DNA of 12,177 nucleotides from Fusobacterium sp. Its GTDB lineage: Bacteria > Fusobacteriota > Fusobacteriia > Fusobacteriales > Fusobacteriaceae. Below the pieces are notes generated by a model, which was given only the letters and a program-made list of their open reading frames with translations, had not been told where the DNA came from and searched no databases. Positions 1 to 6,984 of the stretch are shown here, in pieces. Within the stretch, counting starts at the first letter, position 1. Each line of letters begins with the position of its first letter. Both the position numbers and the translations under genes were made by a program. The DNA lies in contig JAUNAY010000021.1 in the NCBI GenBank assembly GCA_030527385.1, forward strand, positions 1 to 12,177. Reading direction: 5' to 3'.

Positions 1-856
1 TATCTCTTGAGTTATCTATAATATCAAGATTTCTTTGAGTTGTTATATTTAACTCCATTACATTTTCACTGCTTGTATATAATATACTATTTATTGGTAA
101 CTCTTTACCTTTTTGTAAATCTAAAACATAATCTAATACCGTTGCAGATACAGTTGTTGCCATTTTTTTATCTTGCATTCCAAAACTATCTAAAGATATA
201 ATATTAAAATATTTTTTTAAAAACTCCTCTGATTTTTTCTTTTCTATTACTCTATTCAAATTTACATTTTTTAAAGAGTTATGTTTTTTTAATTCATCAG
301 CATATTTGTCATAAGTTTTTTCATCTAACAATATCTCTTTAGGAGAAAGTTTATTAATCTCACCTAAAAGTTTAAAAACTATATCTTCACTTTGAAATTC
401 ACTAGCTTTAAACTCCCCTGTTGTGATGTCCATATAAGAGATAGCTCCTCTATTTCCATCTATTTTTATTCCCATAAGATAGTTATTACTCTTCTCATCT
501 AAATATTCAGTATCTATTACCGTTCCTGGAGTAATTACTCTAGTTACCTCTCTTTTTACTATTCCTTTAGCTGTTTTTGGATCTTCTACTTGCTCACAAA
601 TAGCCACTTTATAACCTTTATTTACAAGTTTAGCTATATATGATCCCACCGAATGATATGGAACTCCTGCTAATGGCACATCTTGATCTTTTTCTCTATT
701 TCTACTTGTAAGAGTAAGCCCTAACTCTTTAGATGCTATCACTGCATCTTGAAAAAACATTTCGTAAAAATCTCCTAATCTAAAGAAAAGAAGGCTATCT
801 CTATTTTCTGCTTTTATCTCTTTATATTGCTTCATTAAAGGTGTTTCTCCAGCCAC
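1..856 (-). CDS. mutS: DNA mismatch repair protein MutS, N-terminal part (runs off the left edge)
   Basis: MutS recognises mispaired and slipped bases and recruits MutL. About 285 of the usual 850-900 residues are present, covering mismatch-binding domain I, the connector and the start of the core; the ATPase domain lies outside the window. Translating the minus strand gives an N-terminus with the diagnostic GDFYEMF motif, with Phe30 (the wedge residue) and Glu32 both intact, followed by LTLTSRN and the conserved AGVPYHS. The start is a GTG at 856, with AAGGAG 8 nt upstream (870-865). That site overlaps the TAA stop of the dusB-like gene, only 12 nt away, so the two genes are probably co-transcribed and translationally coupled. 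An ATG at 864 is out of frame. Identity is confident. Confidence 0.95.
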   Translation of the reverse strand, partial: MAGETPLMKQYKEIKAENRDSLLFFRLGDFYEMFFQDAVIASKELGLTLTSRNREKDQDVPLAGVPYHSVGSYIAKLVNKGYKVAICEQVEDPKTAKGIVKREVTRVITPGTVIDTEYLDEKSNNYLMGIKIDGNRGAISYMDITTGEFKASEFQSEDIVFKLLGEINKLSPKEILLDEKTYDKYADELKKHNSLKNVNLNRVIEKKKSEEFLKKYFNIISLDSFGMQDKKMATTVSATVLDYVLDLQKGKELPINSILYTSSENVMELNITTQRNLDIIDNSRD

Positions 857-868
857 GCCCTCATCTCC

Positions 869-1852
869 TTAAATATTTTCAAGTCCTCTATTTTCTATCT
901 CTATACAATCTTCTGGCTGAATATTTTCTCTAACTTTTTCTAATAGCGATATTATTTCATCATAACTATCTGTATGATTTATTCTATCTTTAAATTCAGC
1001 ACTTTTTCTAATTCCTTTTAAATACCAACATAGATGTTTTCTAAGCTCAAATATAAAAGGTCTCTCTGGATGTTCAATTTGAGTTCTTCTAGTATGTTCT
1101 ATTGCCATATCAACCTTTTCTTCTGGTGTTACTGGGTGTAATATCTTTCCATACTCAAAATACTCTCTTATATCTCTTATCAACCAAGGATTTCCAAAAA
1201 TTCCTCTAGCTAACATTATTCCATCTACACCTGAAAAATCTACTCTTTCTTTGGCATCTTCAGCAGTAAAAATATCTCCGTTTCCTATCACTGGAATATT
1301 TACGCTCTCTTTTACTTCTTTTATTATGCTCCAATCAGCTTTCCCTGTATACATCTGTTCTCTTGTTCTTCCGTGAACTGTAATATGTTTACAACCTGTT
1401 TCCTCTGCTATTTTTGCTATTTCAACAGGATTTTTTGATTCTTTATATCCAGCTCTTATCTTTATAGAAAGTCCTGTACTATCATTTAAAGCACTTCTTA
1501 CCTCTGAAAGCATAGCTCTTATATGTTCAGGATTTGCCATCAATGCTGACCCATATCCATTATTAACTATCTTTTTCATAGGGCAACCAGAGTTTATATC
1601 TATATGTTTAACTCCTAAACTCTCAACAAATTTTGCACTTTCTACCATTTTTTTTATATCTTTACCAAAAAGTTGAACTGAATCTCCCTCTCTCAATCTA
1701 AGTATAACTTTCAAAGTTTTTTCACAAGCAACTTCTAAAGCATTTATACTTACCATCTCAGTAAATAAAAGATCTGGTTTAAACTCTCTTAATATTCCTC
1801 TATATGTATAATCTGTAACTCCTGCTATTGGTGCAGTGTATATTTTTATCAT
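869..1852 (-). CDS. dusB: tRNA-dihydrouridine synthase, DusB/NifR3-like
   Basis: FMN- and NADPH-dependent enzyme that reduces uridine to dihydrouridine in the D-loop of tRNAs. At 327 aa it is normal for the family. Visible motifs are the N-terminal TAPIAGVTD, VQLFG near residue 59-63, INSGCP with catalytic Cys90, the following KKIVNNGYGSALM, KIRAGY near 131, TVHGRTREQ at 158-166 with KADW just after, and IGNGDI/GVDGIMLARG for FMN phosphate binding. The VHGRTREQ...KADW pattern points to the DusB branch rather than DusA or DusC. The ATG at 1852 has GGAGGA 9 nt upstream (1867-1862). It is the first gene of a dusB-mutS unit with its own promoter at 1899-1927. Which uridine it modifies cannot be read from sequence. 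Confidence 0.93.
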   Translation of the reverse strand: MIKIYTAPIAGVTDYTYRGILREFKPDLLFTEMVSINALEVACEKTLKVILRLREGDSVQLFGKDIKKMVESAKFVESLGVKHIDINSGCPMKKIVNNGYGSALMANPEHIRAMLSEVRSALNDSTGLSIKIRAGYKESKNPVEIAKIAEETGCKHITVHGRTREQMYTGKADWSIIKEVKESVNIPVIGNGDIFTAEDAKERVDFSGVDGIMLARGIFGNPWLIRDIREYFEYGKILHPVTPEEKVDMAIEHTRRTQIEHPERPFIFELRKHLCWYLKGIRKSAEFKDRINHTDSYDEIISLLEKVRENIQPEDCIEIENRGLENI

Positions 1853-1898
1853 AAATTATTTTCCTCCGATATCATTTAAAAGGTATCTCAATCTAAAA

Positions 1899-1927
1899 AT
1901 TTTACCATATTTATAATATTTTTTCAA
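1899..1927 (-). promoter_or_regulatory. Sigma-70 promoter of dusB-mutS
   Basis: Reading the minus strand, -35 TTGAAA (1927-1922), a 17-nt spacer and -10 TAAAAT (1904-1899) are present, with a TGG extended -10 immediately before it. Transcription would start near 1892 and leave a leader of about 40 nt. Confidence 0.7.
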
Positions 1928-1956
1928 TATAACTGATAATATTCAATATTTTTTTT

Positions 1957-1990
1957 GAAAAAAAATAGTCCCAATCACCTTAGGACTATT
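1957..1990 (-). terminator. Intrinsic terminator of the UPF0371 gene
   Basis: Perfect 8-bp stem GGACTATT/AATAGTCC (1983-1990 with 1964-1971) and an 11-nt loop. On the minus strand it runs into a T-rich tract (about 1965-1958). It lies 16 nt past the UPF0371 stop and upstream of the dusB promoter, so it insulates the two units. Confidence 0.85.
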
Positions 1991-2005
1991 CTTTCAATTT
2001 TTTTA

Positions 2006-3517
2006 TTAAGCATTATAATATAAATTTTCTGTTGGGAATACTTGATCACAAGTTAGATCTATTCCTAATTTTCTTAGTGTTTGTTCATCATTTTTTCCAA
2101 GAATATTTGTGCAATGAGCTTGTGATCCTTTCAACATATGAAGTTTTTCCATAGCTACTTGTGCCATTGGGTTAGTTGCTGCTGAAATGCTAAGAGCTAT
2201 TAAAACTTCTTCTGTATCTAAAGCAACATTTTTGCTCATAAGAGTTTTGCTTTTTAAATTGATAATTGGTTCTAGTATCACTGGAGAGATAAGTAATATT
2301 TCATCATTTATATTAGCAAAATGTTTTACTGCATTTAATATTGCTGCTGATGCTGCGTCCATCAAACAAGATTTTTTTCCTGTAACTATTGTTCCATCTG
2401 GAAGCTCCATAGCTATTGCTGAACATATTCCATTCTTATCATTGTGGTCTGCTTTTAATGTTTCTAATTTTTCTCTTGCTACTCCTACAACTTTTCTATC
2501 TTCCTCTTTAAGATTTAAAAATTCCATTATAGCTTTTGTTCTTTGGAATGTTTCTTTATCTACATATCCTTTTTTATATTCACAACCTGTTTTAAAATAT
2601 CTTCTTATAATCTCTTGCTTTGATGCTTCTCTTACTACGTCATCATCAACTATTCCAAATCCAACTCTATTTACTCCCATATCTGTTGGAGATTTATATA
2701 TTGATTCTTTTCCAGTAATTTTTTCTATTATTCTTTTTAAAAGTGGAAATGCTTCTACATCACGATTATAGTTTATAGCAGTTTCTCCGTATGCTTCTAA
2801 ATGGAATGGATCTATCATATTTACATCTTTTAAATCTACTGTTGCAGCCTCATATGCTATATTTAATGGGTGTTTTAACGGTACATTCCACACGGGGAAA
2901 GTTTCAAATTTTGAGTATCCTGCATCTCTTCCTCTTTTATATTCGTGATATAATTGACTTAAACAAGTAGCAAGTTTACCACTTCCAGGTCCAGGAGCTG
3001 TTACAACTACTATTGGTTTTGTTGTTTCTATATATGGGTTCTTTCCATATCCCTCATCACTTACTATTGTATCTATATCCATAGGGTAACCCTTTGTTGC
3101 TCTATGTTTGTATACTTTTATTCCTCTACGCTCTAATTTTGTTATAAATAGATTTGTTGCAGGTTGGTCATCATATCTAGTTATAACTACACTGTTTACT
3201 TGTAGCTCATAATCTCTTAAATCATCTATAAGTCTGAAAACGTCCATATCATATGTAATTCCAAAATCTCCTCTGATTTTGTTTCTTTCTATGTCTCCAG
3301 CATATACACAAATAACTACTTCTACTTTTTCTTTAAGTCTTTGAAGTAATTTTATTTTAGCATTTTCATCAAAACCAGGAAGTACTCTTTTTGCGTGAAG
3401 GTCAAATAATAACTTTCCTCCAAACTCTAAATATAACTTATCATAATTATTTACTCTTTCTAAGATATACTTCGATTGTTCTTCTAGATATTTATTGTGA
3501 TCAAAACCTATCTTCAT
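2006..3517 (-). CDS. UPF0371/DUF1846 family protein of unknown function
   Basis: A 503-aa cytosolic protein recognised as the conserved DUF1846 (UPF0371) family by its N-terminus (KIGFDHNKYLEEQ, then FGGKLLFDLHAKRVLPGFD at about 32-50), by VYAGDIERNKIRGDFGITYD at 71-90, and by its full family length. The family's biochemical role is not known to me. The segment IVVVTAPGPGSGK (about 169-181) looks like a glycine-rich phosphate-binding loop with a C-terminal Lys, and nearby residues 145-165 are strongly conserved-looking, so nucleotide or phosphate binding is possible but unproven. No signal peptide is seen, and only short hydrophobic stretches. The ATG at 3517 has AAGGAG 6 nt upstream. Its stop is followed by a clear terminator. 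It lies 108 nt downstream of the P1 peptidase gene and may be read from that promoter, its own, or both. Confidence 0.9.
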   Translation of the reverse strand: MKIGFDHNKYLEEQSKYILERVNNYDKLYLEFGGKLLFDLHAKRVLPGFDENAKIKLLQRLKEKVEVVICVYAGDIERNKIRGDFGITYDMDVFRLIDDLRDYELQVNSVVITRYDDQPATNLFITKLERRGIKVYKHRATKGYPMDIDTIVSDEGYGKNPYIETTKPIVVVTAPGPGSGKLATCLSQLYHEYKRGRDAGYSKFETFPVWNVPLKHPLNIAYEAATVDLKDVNMIDPFHLEAYGETAINYNRDVEAFPLLKRIIEKITGKESIYKSPTDMGVNRVGFGIVDDDVVREASKQEIIRRYFKTGCEYKKGYVDKETFQRTKAIMEFLNLKEEDRKVVGVAREKLETLKADHNDKNGICSAIAMELPDGTIVTGKKSCLMDAASAAILNAVKHFANINDEILLISPVILEPIINLKSKTLMSKNVALDTEEVLIALSISAATNPMAQVAMEKLHMLKGSQAHCTNILGKNDEQTLRKLGIDLTCDQVFPTENLYYNA

Positions 3518-3592
3518 CTATCTCTCCTTTTTATTTATAAAAATATAATTAAATAATCCTCAAATTTAACTTTTTAATTTTTCCGACTTTCT

Positions 3593-3621
3593 ATTGTAAC
3601 ATATTTATTAAAGAAATTCTA
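3593..3621 (-). promoter_or_regulatory. Possible extended -10 promoter for the UPF0371 gene
   Basis: On the minus strand TGT-TACAAT (-10 at 3598-3593) gives an extended -10. The hexamer 17 nt upstream (TAGAAT, 3621-3616) is a poor -35. No terminator was seen between the peptidase stop and this site, so read-through from the peptidase is equally possible. Confidence 0.35.
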
Positions 3622-3625
3622 GTAA

Positions 3626-4660
3626 CTATTTAACTATATAGTCAATATATTTTTTCAATGACTCTCTTTTATGCTCAAATGCTCCAATAGTTTCATTGCT
3701 GTGTAGCATTGAACTAATTACTGATTCCTCTACACACTCAATTACCCCTCTAAAAACTTTATCTATAATATTTTCATTCAATACTTTTATATTTACTATA
3801 TCGCTAGTTTCATAATGTTTTATTCTATTAGCAGTAGAAAAGGCTATGACTATATCTCCACTTCCATTTCCTATATGTGATCCTGTTCTAGCTAAACCTA
3901 TTGGTACCCTCTTAGCTATTCTTTTAAGTTGTCTTTCATTTAACGGAATATCAGTAGCTAAAATTATTATTATTGATCCTTTTTCTAGTTCTTCATTCTC
4001 TCTTTCTAAAATTTTTTCTCCAACCTTGATTCCATCTACTATCAAATCCTCTTTTAATCCAAAATTTGAAAGCACAAGTGAACCTATTGTATAATTTTTA
4101 TCATCTAATTTTATAATTCTTGAAGCAGATCCTATCCCTCCTTTCAAATGATAACAACTCATACCTGTTCCTGCTCCTACATTTCCTTCTTGAAACTCGC
4201 TCTTTGCACTTTCTATTGCTTCAAAAACATCTTCCTCTTTTACATAAAGTCCACGTATATCATTTAAGTATCCATCATTACATTCACATACTACAGGATT
4301 TACTGTTCCTGTTGTCACTCCAATATCTTCATTTTCTTTAAGCATATATTTAATTAAAGCTGTGCTACAAGTTCCAACACTCAAAGTATTAGTTAAAATT
4401 ATTGGCGTTTCTAGTGTCCCTAGCTCATCTATTTGCACTAATCCTATACTTTTTCCAAACCCATTTATTACATATGATGAGCACATCAATTTTTCTTTGA
4501 ATATATTATCACTATGTGGAATTATGGCAGTTACTCCTGTTTTTATCTTTCCATTGTCTAAAGTTTTATGCCCTACTTTAATACCCTTTACATCAGTTAT
4601 TAAATTATTTTCTCCACTAGGTAGTTTTCCAATTTTTAGTTTAATATTATCTATTCCCAT
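3626..4660 (-). CDS. P1-family (S58) aminopeptidase, DmpA/BapA-like, self-cleaving
   Basis: Member of the DmpA/BapA N-terminal-nucleophile peptidase family, which cleaves itself into two chains and removes N-terminal residues, D-amino acids or beta-amino acids from small peptides. Seen here are GKLPSGENNLITDVKGIKVGH at the N-terminus, the LTNTLSVGT segment, GNVGAGTGM, and the processing site KGSIIIILATDIPL. Cleavage would expose the Ser after Gly as N-terminal nucleophile (Ser229 of the 344-aa protein). The family's downstream S-G-D/E element is present as GNGSGD followed by FSTAN. No signal peptide is seen, so it is probably cytosolic. The open frame extends upstream to a TTG at 4672, but GGAGG is then inside the frame. 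The ATG at 4660, 4 nt after GGAGGA (4670-4665), is the likelier start. Substrate is unknown. Confidence 0.9.
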   Translation of the reverse strand: MGIDNIKLKIGKLPSGENNLITDVKGIKVGHKTLDNGKIKTGVTAIIPHSDNIFKEKLMCSSYVINGFGKSIGLVQIDELGTLETPIILTNTLSVGTCSTALIKYMLKENEDIGVTTGTVNPVVCECNDGYLNDIRGLYVKEEDVFEAIESAKSEFQEGNVGAGTGMSCYHLKGGIGSASRIIKLDDKNYTIGSLVLSNFGLKEDLIVDGIKVGEKILERENEELEKGSIIIILATDIPLNERQLKRIAKRVPIGLARTGSHIGNGSGDIVIAFSTANRIKHYETSDIVNIKVLNENIIDKVFRGVIECVEESVISSMLHSNETIGAFEHKRESLKKYIDYIVK

Positions 4661-4688
4661 TCTTTCCTCCAAATTTAATATTGTTTCT

Positions 4689-4716
4689 ATTATATACCAA
4701 TTAACAAAATAATCAA
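4689..4716 (-). promoter_or_regulatory. Promoter of the P1 peptidase gene
   Basis: On the minus strand -10 TATAAT (4694-4689) is a perfect consensus. TTGATT (4716-4711) lies 16 nt upstream as -35. It diverges from the riboswitch promoter less than 30 nt away. Confidence 0.65.
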
Positions 4717-4742
4717 AGATTTTAGTTTATTAAATTTTTTAT

Positions 4743-4771
4743 TTGAAATTTAATAAAAAAAATGATAATAT
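4743..4771 (+). promoter_or_regulatory. Promoter of the fluoride riboswitch-antiporter transcript
   Basis: -35 TTGAAA (4743-4748), 17-nt spacer, -10 TAATAT (4766-4771), with TGA forming an extended -10. Transcription would start at about 4778, right at the 5' edge of the aptamer, which is the expected arrangement for a riboswitch leader. Confidence 0.75.
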
Positions 4772-4780
4772 CTAATAGAA

Positions 4781-4845
4781 ATGGGGAATGAGGTCTCCCT
4801 TTGTTTTAAAACAAAAACCGCTTTCAAGCTGATGACTTCTGCACT
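4781..4845 (+). promoter_or_regulatory. Fluoride riboswitch aptamer (crcB motif)
   Basis: The sequence fits the crcB-motif consensus. A 5' GGGGAATGAGGTC-TCCC segment (4783-4799) forms the first hairpin (GGG/CCC). It is followed by the AACCGC element (4816-4821), a short GCT/AGC stem (4820-4822 with 4827-4829) and the hallmark GCTGATGACTTCTGC (4828-4842). GAGGTC (4790-4795) can pair with GACTTC (4834-4839) to make the pseudoknot that closes the fluoride site. Between the two halves is the palindrome TTTGTTTT/AAAACAAA (4800-4815), matching the variable optional hairpin of the family. Fluoride binding to this class normally turns the downstream gene on. Identification is by pattern and pairing, not by a covariance-model search. 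Confidence 0.9.
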
Positions 4846-4880
4846 TTTTTTGTTGTGCAGAATTATCAGCTTTTTTATTT
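4827..4880 (+). terminator. Riboswitch expression platform: intrinsic terminator overlapping the aptamer
   Basis: AGCTGAT (4827-4833) pairs with ATCAGCT (4865-4871) and TTCTGCAC (4837-4844) with GTGCAGAA (4855-4862), separated by a small GAC/TT internal loop. The stem is followed by a T-run from 4871. The left arm uses bases needed for the aptamer's last stem and pseudoknot, so aptamer and terminator are mutually exclusive. Ligand-bound RNA should read through into the antiporter gene. Confidence 0.9.
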
Positions 4881-4898
4881 TATTTTTTAGGAGGAGTT

Positions 4899-6065
4899 AT
4901 GTTAACTAGTTTAGCTTTTATTTTTTTACTTGGACTTTTATTGGGTTCTATCTTTATTAAATTAAAACTTCCTGCTCTTTTAGGAATGATTTTAACAGGT
5001 ATTATTTTGCAATATTTTCATCTATTGGATAGATCTATATTAGATATATCTGCATCACTTAGACAAATAGCTTTAGTTATTATTTTAACTAGAGCTGGAC
5101 TCTCTTTAAATATAGATGACTTAAAAAAAGTAGGACGTCCTGCAATACTAATGTGTTTTATTCCTGCAACATTAGAAATTATTGGAACTATTTTAATTGC
5201 ACCAAAATTTTTTAATATTACAATTATTGAAGCTGCTATCTTAGGAAGTGTCTTAGCTGCTGTTTCTCCTGCAGTTATTGTCCCTAGAATGATAAAATTG
5301 ATAGAAATAAAAAAAGGAACAAATAAAAGTATTCCCCAACTTATTATGGCTGGAGCTTCAGTTGATGATGTCTTTGTTATTGTTTTATTCACATCATTTT
5401 TAAATTTTGAAAAAGGTGGAAATTTCTCTTTTATTAAACTCTTACAAGTTCCTATTGCTATCACAACTGGAATATTAATAGGTTATATTGTATCTATAAT
5501 TTTAATAAAGTTTTTTAAAGCTTTTCATATGAGAGATTCTATCAAAATAGTTATTGTTCTAAGTATATCTTTTTTGCTTTTAGAACTAGAAAAATACTTA
5601 GGAAGTTTCATTCCTTTTTCTGCTCTAATCTCTATTATGAGTATAGGTATAGGAATATTAAAAAATTATGAACCTCTTGCTAAAAGATTATCTCAAAAGT
5701 TTTCTAAATTGTGGGTTGGAGCTGAAATTTTACTATTTGTTTTGGTTGGTGCAACTGTAAATATTAAATATGCTATTTCCTCTGGAATTTTAGCACTTAT
5801 ATTTATTGCTCTTGTTTTATGTTTTAGAATGTTTGGTGTTTTCTTATGTTTGATTGGTAGTAATTTGAATAAAAAAGAAAAACTTTTTACAATGTTAGCC
5901 TATACACCCAAAGCTACTGTACAGGCTGCTATTGGAGGTATTCCTCTAGCTCTGAATCTAAATTGTGGAGTATTAGTTTTAACTGTCGCAGTTTTATCTA
6001 TCTTAATTACTGCACCTTTTGGAGCTATTGCCATAGACAATACATACAAAAAATTTCTAAATTAA
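4899..6065 (+). CDS. Cation/proton antiporter (CPA superfamily, Na+/H+ exchanger domain), fluoride-riboswitch controlled
   Basis: A 388-aa inner-membrane protein that is almost entirely hydrophobic, with about 11-13 predicted membrane segments starting at residue 4. It carries the exchanger-domain hallmarks: LKLPALLGMILTGIIL (22-37), RAGLSL (65-70), an unwound-helix type motif SPAVIVPRM (123-131), and the GASVDD pair Asp156-Asp157, which sits where the ion-binding acidic residues of CPA antiporters lie. A C-terminal TPKATVQAAIGG (336-347) supplies a membrane Lys338. The ATG at 4899 follows AGGAGG with a short 4-nt gap. The riboswitch directly upstream implies induction by fluoride. Sodium/proton antiporters are among the gene classes known behind such riboswitches, besides the fluoride channels crcB and eriC-F. 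Whether it moves F-, or restores pH/Na+ during HF stress, cannot be told from sequence. Confidence 0.9.
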   Translation: MLTSLAFIFLLGLLLGSIFIKLKLPALLGMILTGIILQYFHLLDRSILDISASLRQIALVIILTRAGLSLNIDDLKKVGRPAILMCFIPATLEIIGTILIAPKFFNITIIEAAILGSVLAAVSPAVIVPRMIKLIEIKKGTNKSIPQLIMAGASVDDVFVIVLFTSFLNFEKGGNFSFIKLLQVPIAITTGILIGYIVSIILIKFFKAFHMRDSIKIVIVLSISFLLLELEKYLGSFIPFSALISIMSIGIGILKNYEPLAKRLSQKFSKLWVGAEILLFVLVGATVNIKYAISSGILALIFIALVLCFRMFGVFLCLIGSNLNKKEKLFTMLAYTPKATVQAAIGGIPLALNLNCGVLVLTVAVLSILITAPFGAIAIDNTYKKFLN

Positions 6066-6067
6066 AT

Positions 6068-6102
6068 AAAAATAGAGCTGACATCTGCTCAGCTCTATTT
6101 TT
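6068..6102. terminator. Bidirectional intrinsic terminator (antiporter / HAD-side small RNA)
   Basis: A perfect 14-bp stem AAAAATAGAGCTGA/TCAGCTCTATTTTT (6068-6081 with 6089-6102) with a 7-nt loop, flanked by A and T runs, works on both strands. It starts 2 nt after the antiporter stop and also ends minus-strand transcripts coming from the HAD gene. Confidence 0.9.
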
Positions 6103-6143
6103 AATACTATATATAAAACATCTTGGGGAAAGATTTATCATAC
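6068..6143 (-). ncRNA. Candidate small RNA / 3'-UTR module, copy A
   Basis: The minus-strand block at 6136-6114 is identical over 23 nt to a plus-strand block at 10384-10406. It contains the hairpin ATCTT-TCCCC-AAGAT, which exposes a C-rich loop. An intrinsic terminator follows after 11 nt, as in copy B. The start near 6143 is a guess from the spacing to the shared upstream element; the predicted RNA is about 70-75 nt. It lies between the HAD stop (6193) and the terminator, so it could equally be a processed 3' UTR. C-rich loops are typical of regulatory RNAs that pair with purine-rich ribosome-binding sites. No coding potential is seen. The function is inference. Confidence 0.5.
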
Positions 6144-6164
6144 CTTGACTATACTCTCCCTTTA

Positions 6165-6182
6165 TGTCAATTTTGTTACAAA
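6165..6182 (-). promoter_or_regulatory. Shared upstream element of small RNA copy A
   Basis: On the minus strand TTTGTAACA (6182-6174), 3 nt, TTGACA (6170-6165). The same TTTGTAACA-N3-TTGNCA occurs upstream of copy B at nearly the same distance (28 versus 26 nt from the TTGNCA to the identical block). TGTAAC resembles the AAC-type -35 of ECF sigma factors; TTGACA alone would be a consensus sigma-70 -35, but no good -10 lies 16-18 nt beyond it. Confidence 0.4.
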
Positions 6183-6192
6183 AATAAAAAAA

Positions 6193-6975
6193 TTATAAGA
6201 CATATTTTTTTATTGCCTTTACAACTCCATTATCATTGTTGCTCTGTGCTATATAATTACTATTTTTCTTTAAAATTTCGTGAGCATTAGCCATAGCAAA
6301 GCTATATTTTCCTGTACTCATCATCTCTAAATCATTTAGATAATCTCCAAATACCATTGTTTCTTCATAGCTAATTCCAAGTTTTTTTTGCACCATTTCA
6401 ACTGCTGTTCCCTTATTAGCGTCTGCTTTCATAATATCTAACCACAATTTACCAGATACAACAACTTTAAATTTTGAATCAAAATCTTTATAATAATTAA
6501 AACTATTTTCTTCAGATCCTGAAAGATCACAAAAAGCTAGTTTCATTATATCATCTTCAACCTCTTCTAATTTTTCAACTTGCTTTAATTCAGAATAATA
6601 TTTTCTCATTTCCACTAAAAATTTTTCCTCTTTAGCTTCTGTATAAGCCGAATTTTTTCCACATAAAATAACTTGGCAATTTTTTATTTTTCTAGCTATT
6701 ATTAAAATTTCTTTTATATCATCTTTTGAAATAGTATTTATATATAATTCTTTATCGTGGTATACCACATAAGTTCCATTTTCTGCAATAAACAACATAT
6801 CATCTTTTATTGAAAAAAATCTTTTTTTTAAATTATGGTACTGCCTCCCACTTCCAACTGCAAAAATTACTCCTTTTTCTTTTAATTTTTTATGTATTTC
6901 CCAAAACTCTTCGTTTATTTCATTTTTATCATTCAAAAGAGTTCCGTCCATATCTGCAACGATTAATTTTATCAT
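6193..6975 (-). CDS. Cof-type HAD-IIB family hydrolase (sugar-phosphate phosphatase-like)
   Basis: A 260-aa cytosolic phosphatase of the HAD superfamily, subclass IIB. Motif I is DMDGTLL with nucleophile Asp8 and acid/base Asp10. Motif II is VGSGRQ with Ser42. Motif III is the Lys188 of ANKGTA. Motif IV is FGDYLNDLEM with Mg-binding Asp211 and Asp215. The cap lies between motifs II and III, as in Cof/YidA/YbiV proteins that hydrolyse sugar phosphates, FMN or pyridoxal phosphate; the substrate cannot be called. The ATG at 6975 has AAGGGG 5 nt upstream. Those bases overlap the TAA of the MATE gene (stop at 6987-6985), leaving 9 nt between the genes, so it is the last gene of a folP-MATE-HAD unit. 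Premature termination in the broken MATE gene could lower its expression by polarity. Confidence 0.93.
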   Translation of the reverse strand: MIKLIVADMDGTLLNDKNEINEEFWEIHKKLKEKGVIFAVGSGRQYHNLKKRFFSIKDDMLFIAENGTYVVYHDKELYINTISKDDIKEILIIARKIKNCQVILCGKNSAYTEAKEEKFLVEMRKYYSELKQVEKLEEVEDDIMKLAFCDLSGSEENSFNYYKDFDSKFKVVVSGKLWLDIMKADANKGTAVEMVQKKLGISYEETMVFGDYLNDLEMMSTGKYSFAMANAHEILKKNSNYIAQSNNDNGVVKAIKKYVL

Positions 6976-6984
6976 AACAACCCC

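Noticed and set aside
862..864. ATG at 864 as mutS start
   Set aside because: It is out of frame with the MutS protein; the GTG at 856 matches the family N-terminus and has a well-placed AAGGAG.
2187..2771. Long plus-strand open frame antisense to UPF0371
   Set aside because: It is a hydrophobic low-complexity translation opposite a confident gene, with no ribosome-binding site and no family resemblance; typical antisense shadow.
4661..4672. TTG start adding four residues to the P1 peptidase
   Set aside because: The only ribosome-binding site (GGAGGA, 4670-4665) would lie inside the coding region; the ATG at 4660 is correctly spaced.
3846..4712. Several plus-strand open frames opposite the P1 peptidase
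   Set aside because: They are Leu/Ser/Pro-rich antisense translations without recognisable motifs or start signals.
5018..5464. Minus-strand open frame inside the antiporter gene
   Set aside because: It lies antisense to a riboswitch-controlled transporter and has no motif or ribosome-binding site.
6165..6180. CRP-like site TGTAA-N6-TGACA upstream of small RNA copy A
   Set aside because: Copy B has N8 rather than N6 between the half-sites, so the CRP reading is not conserved between the two modules.
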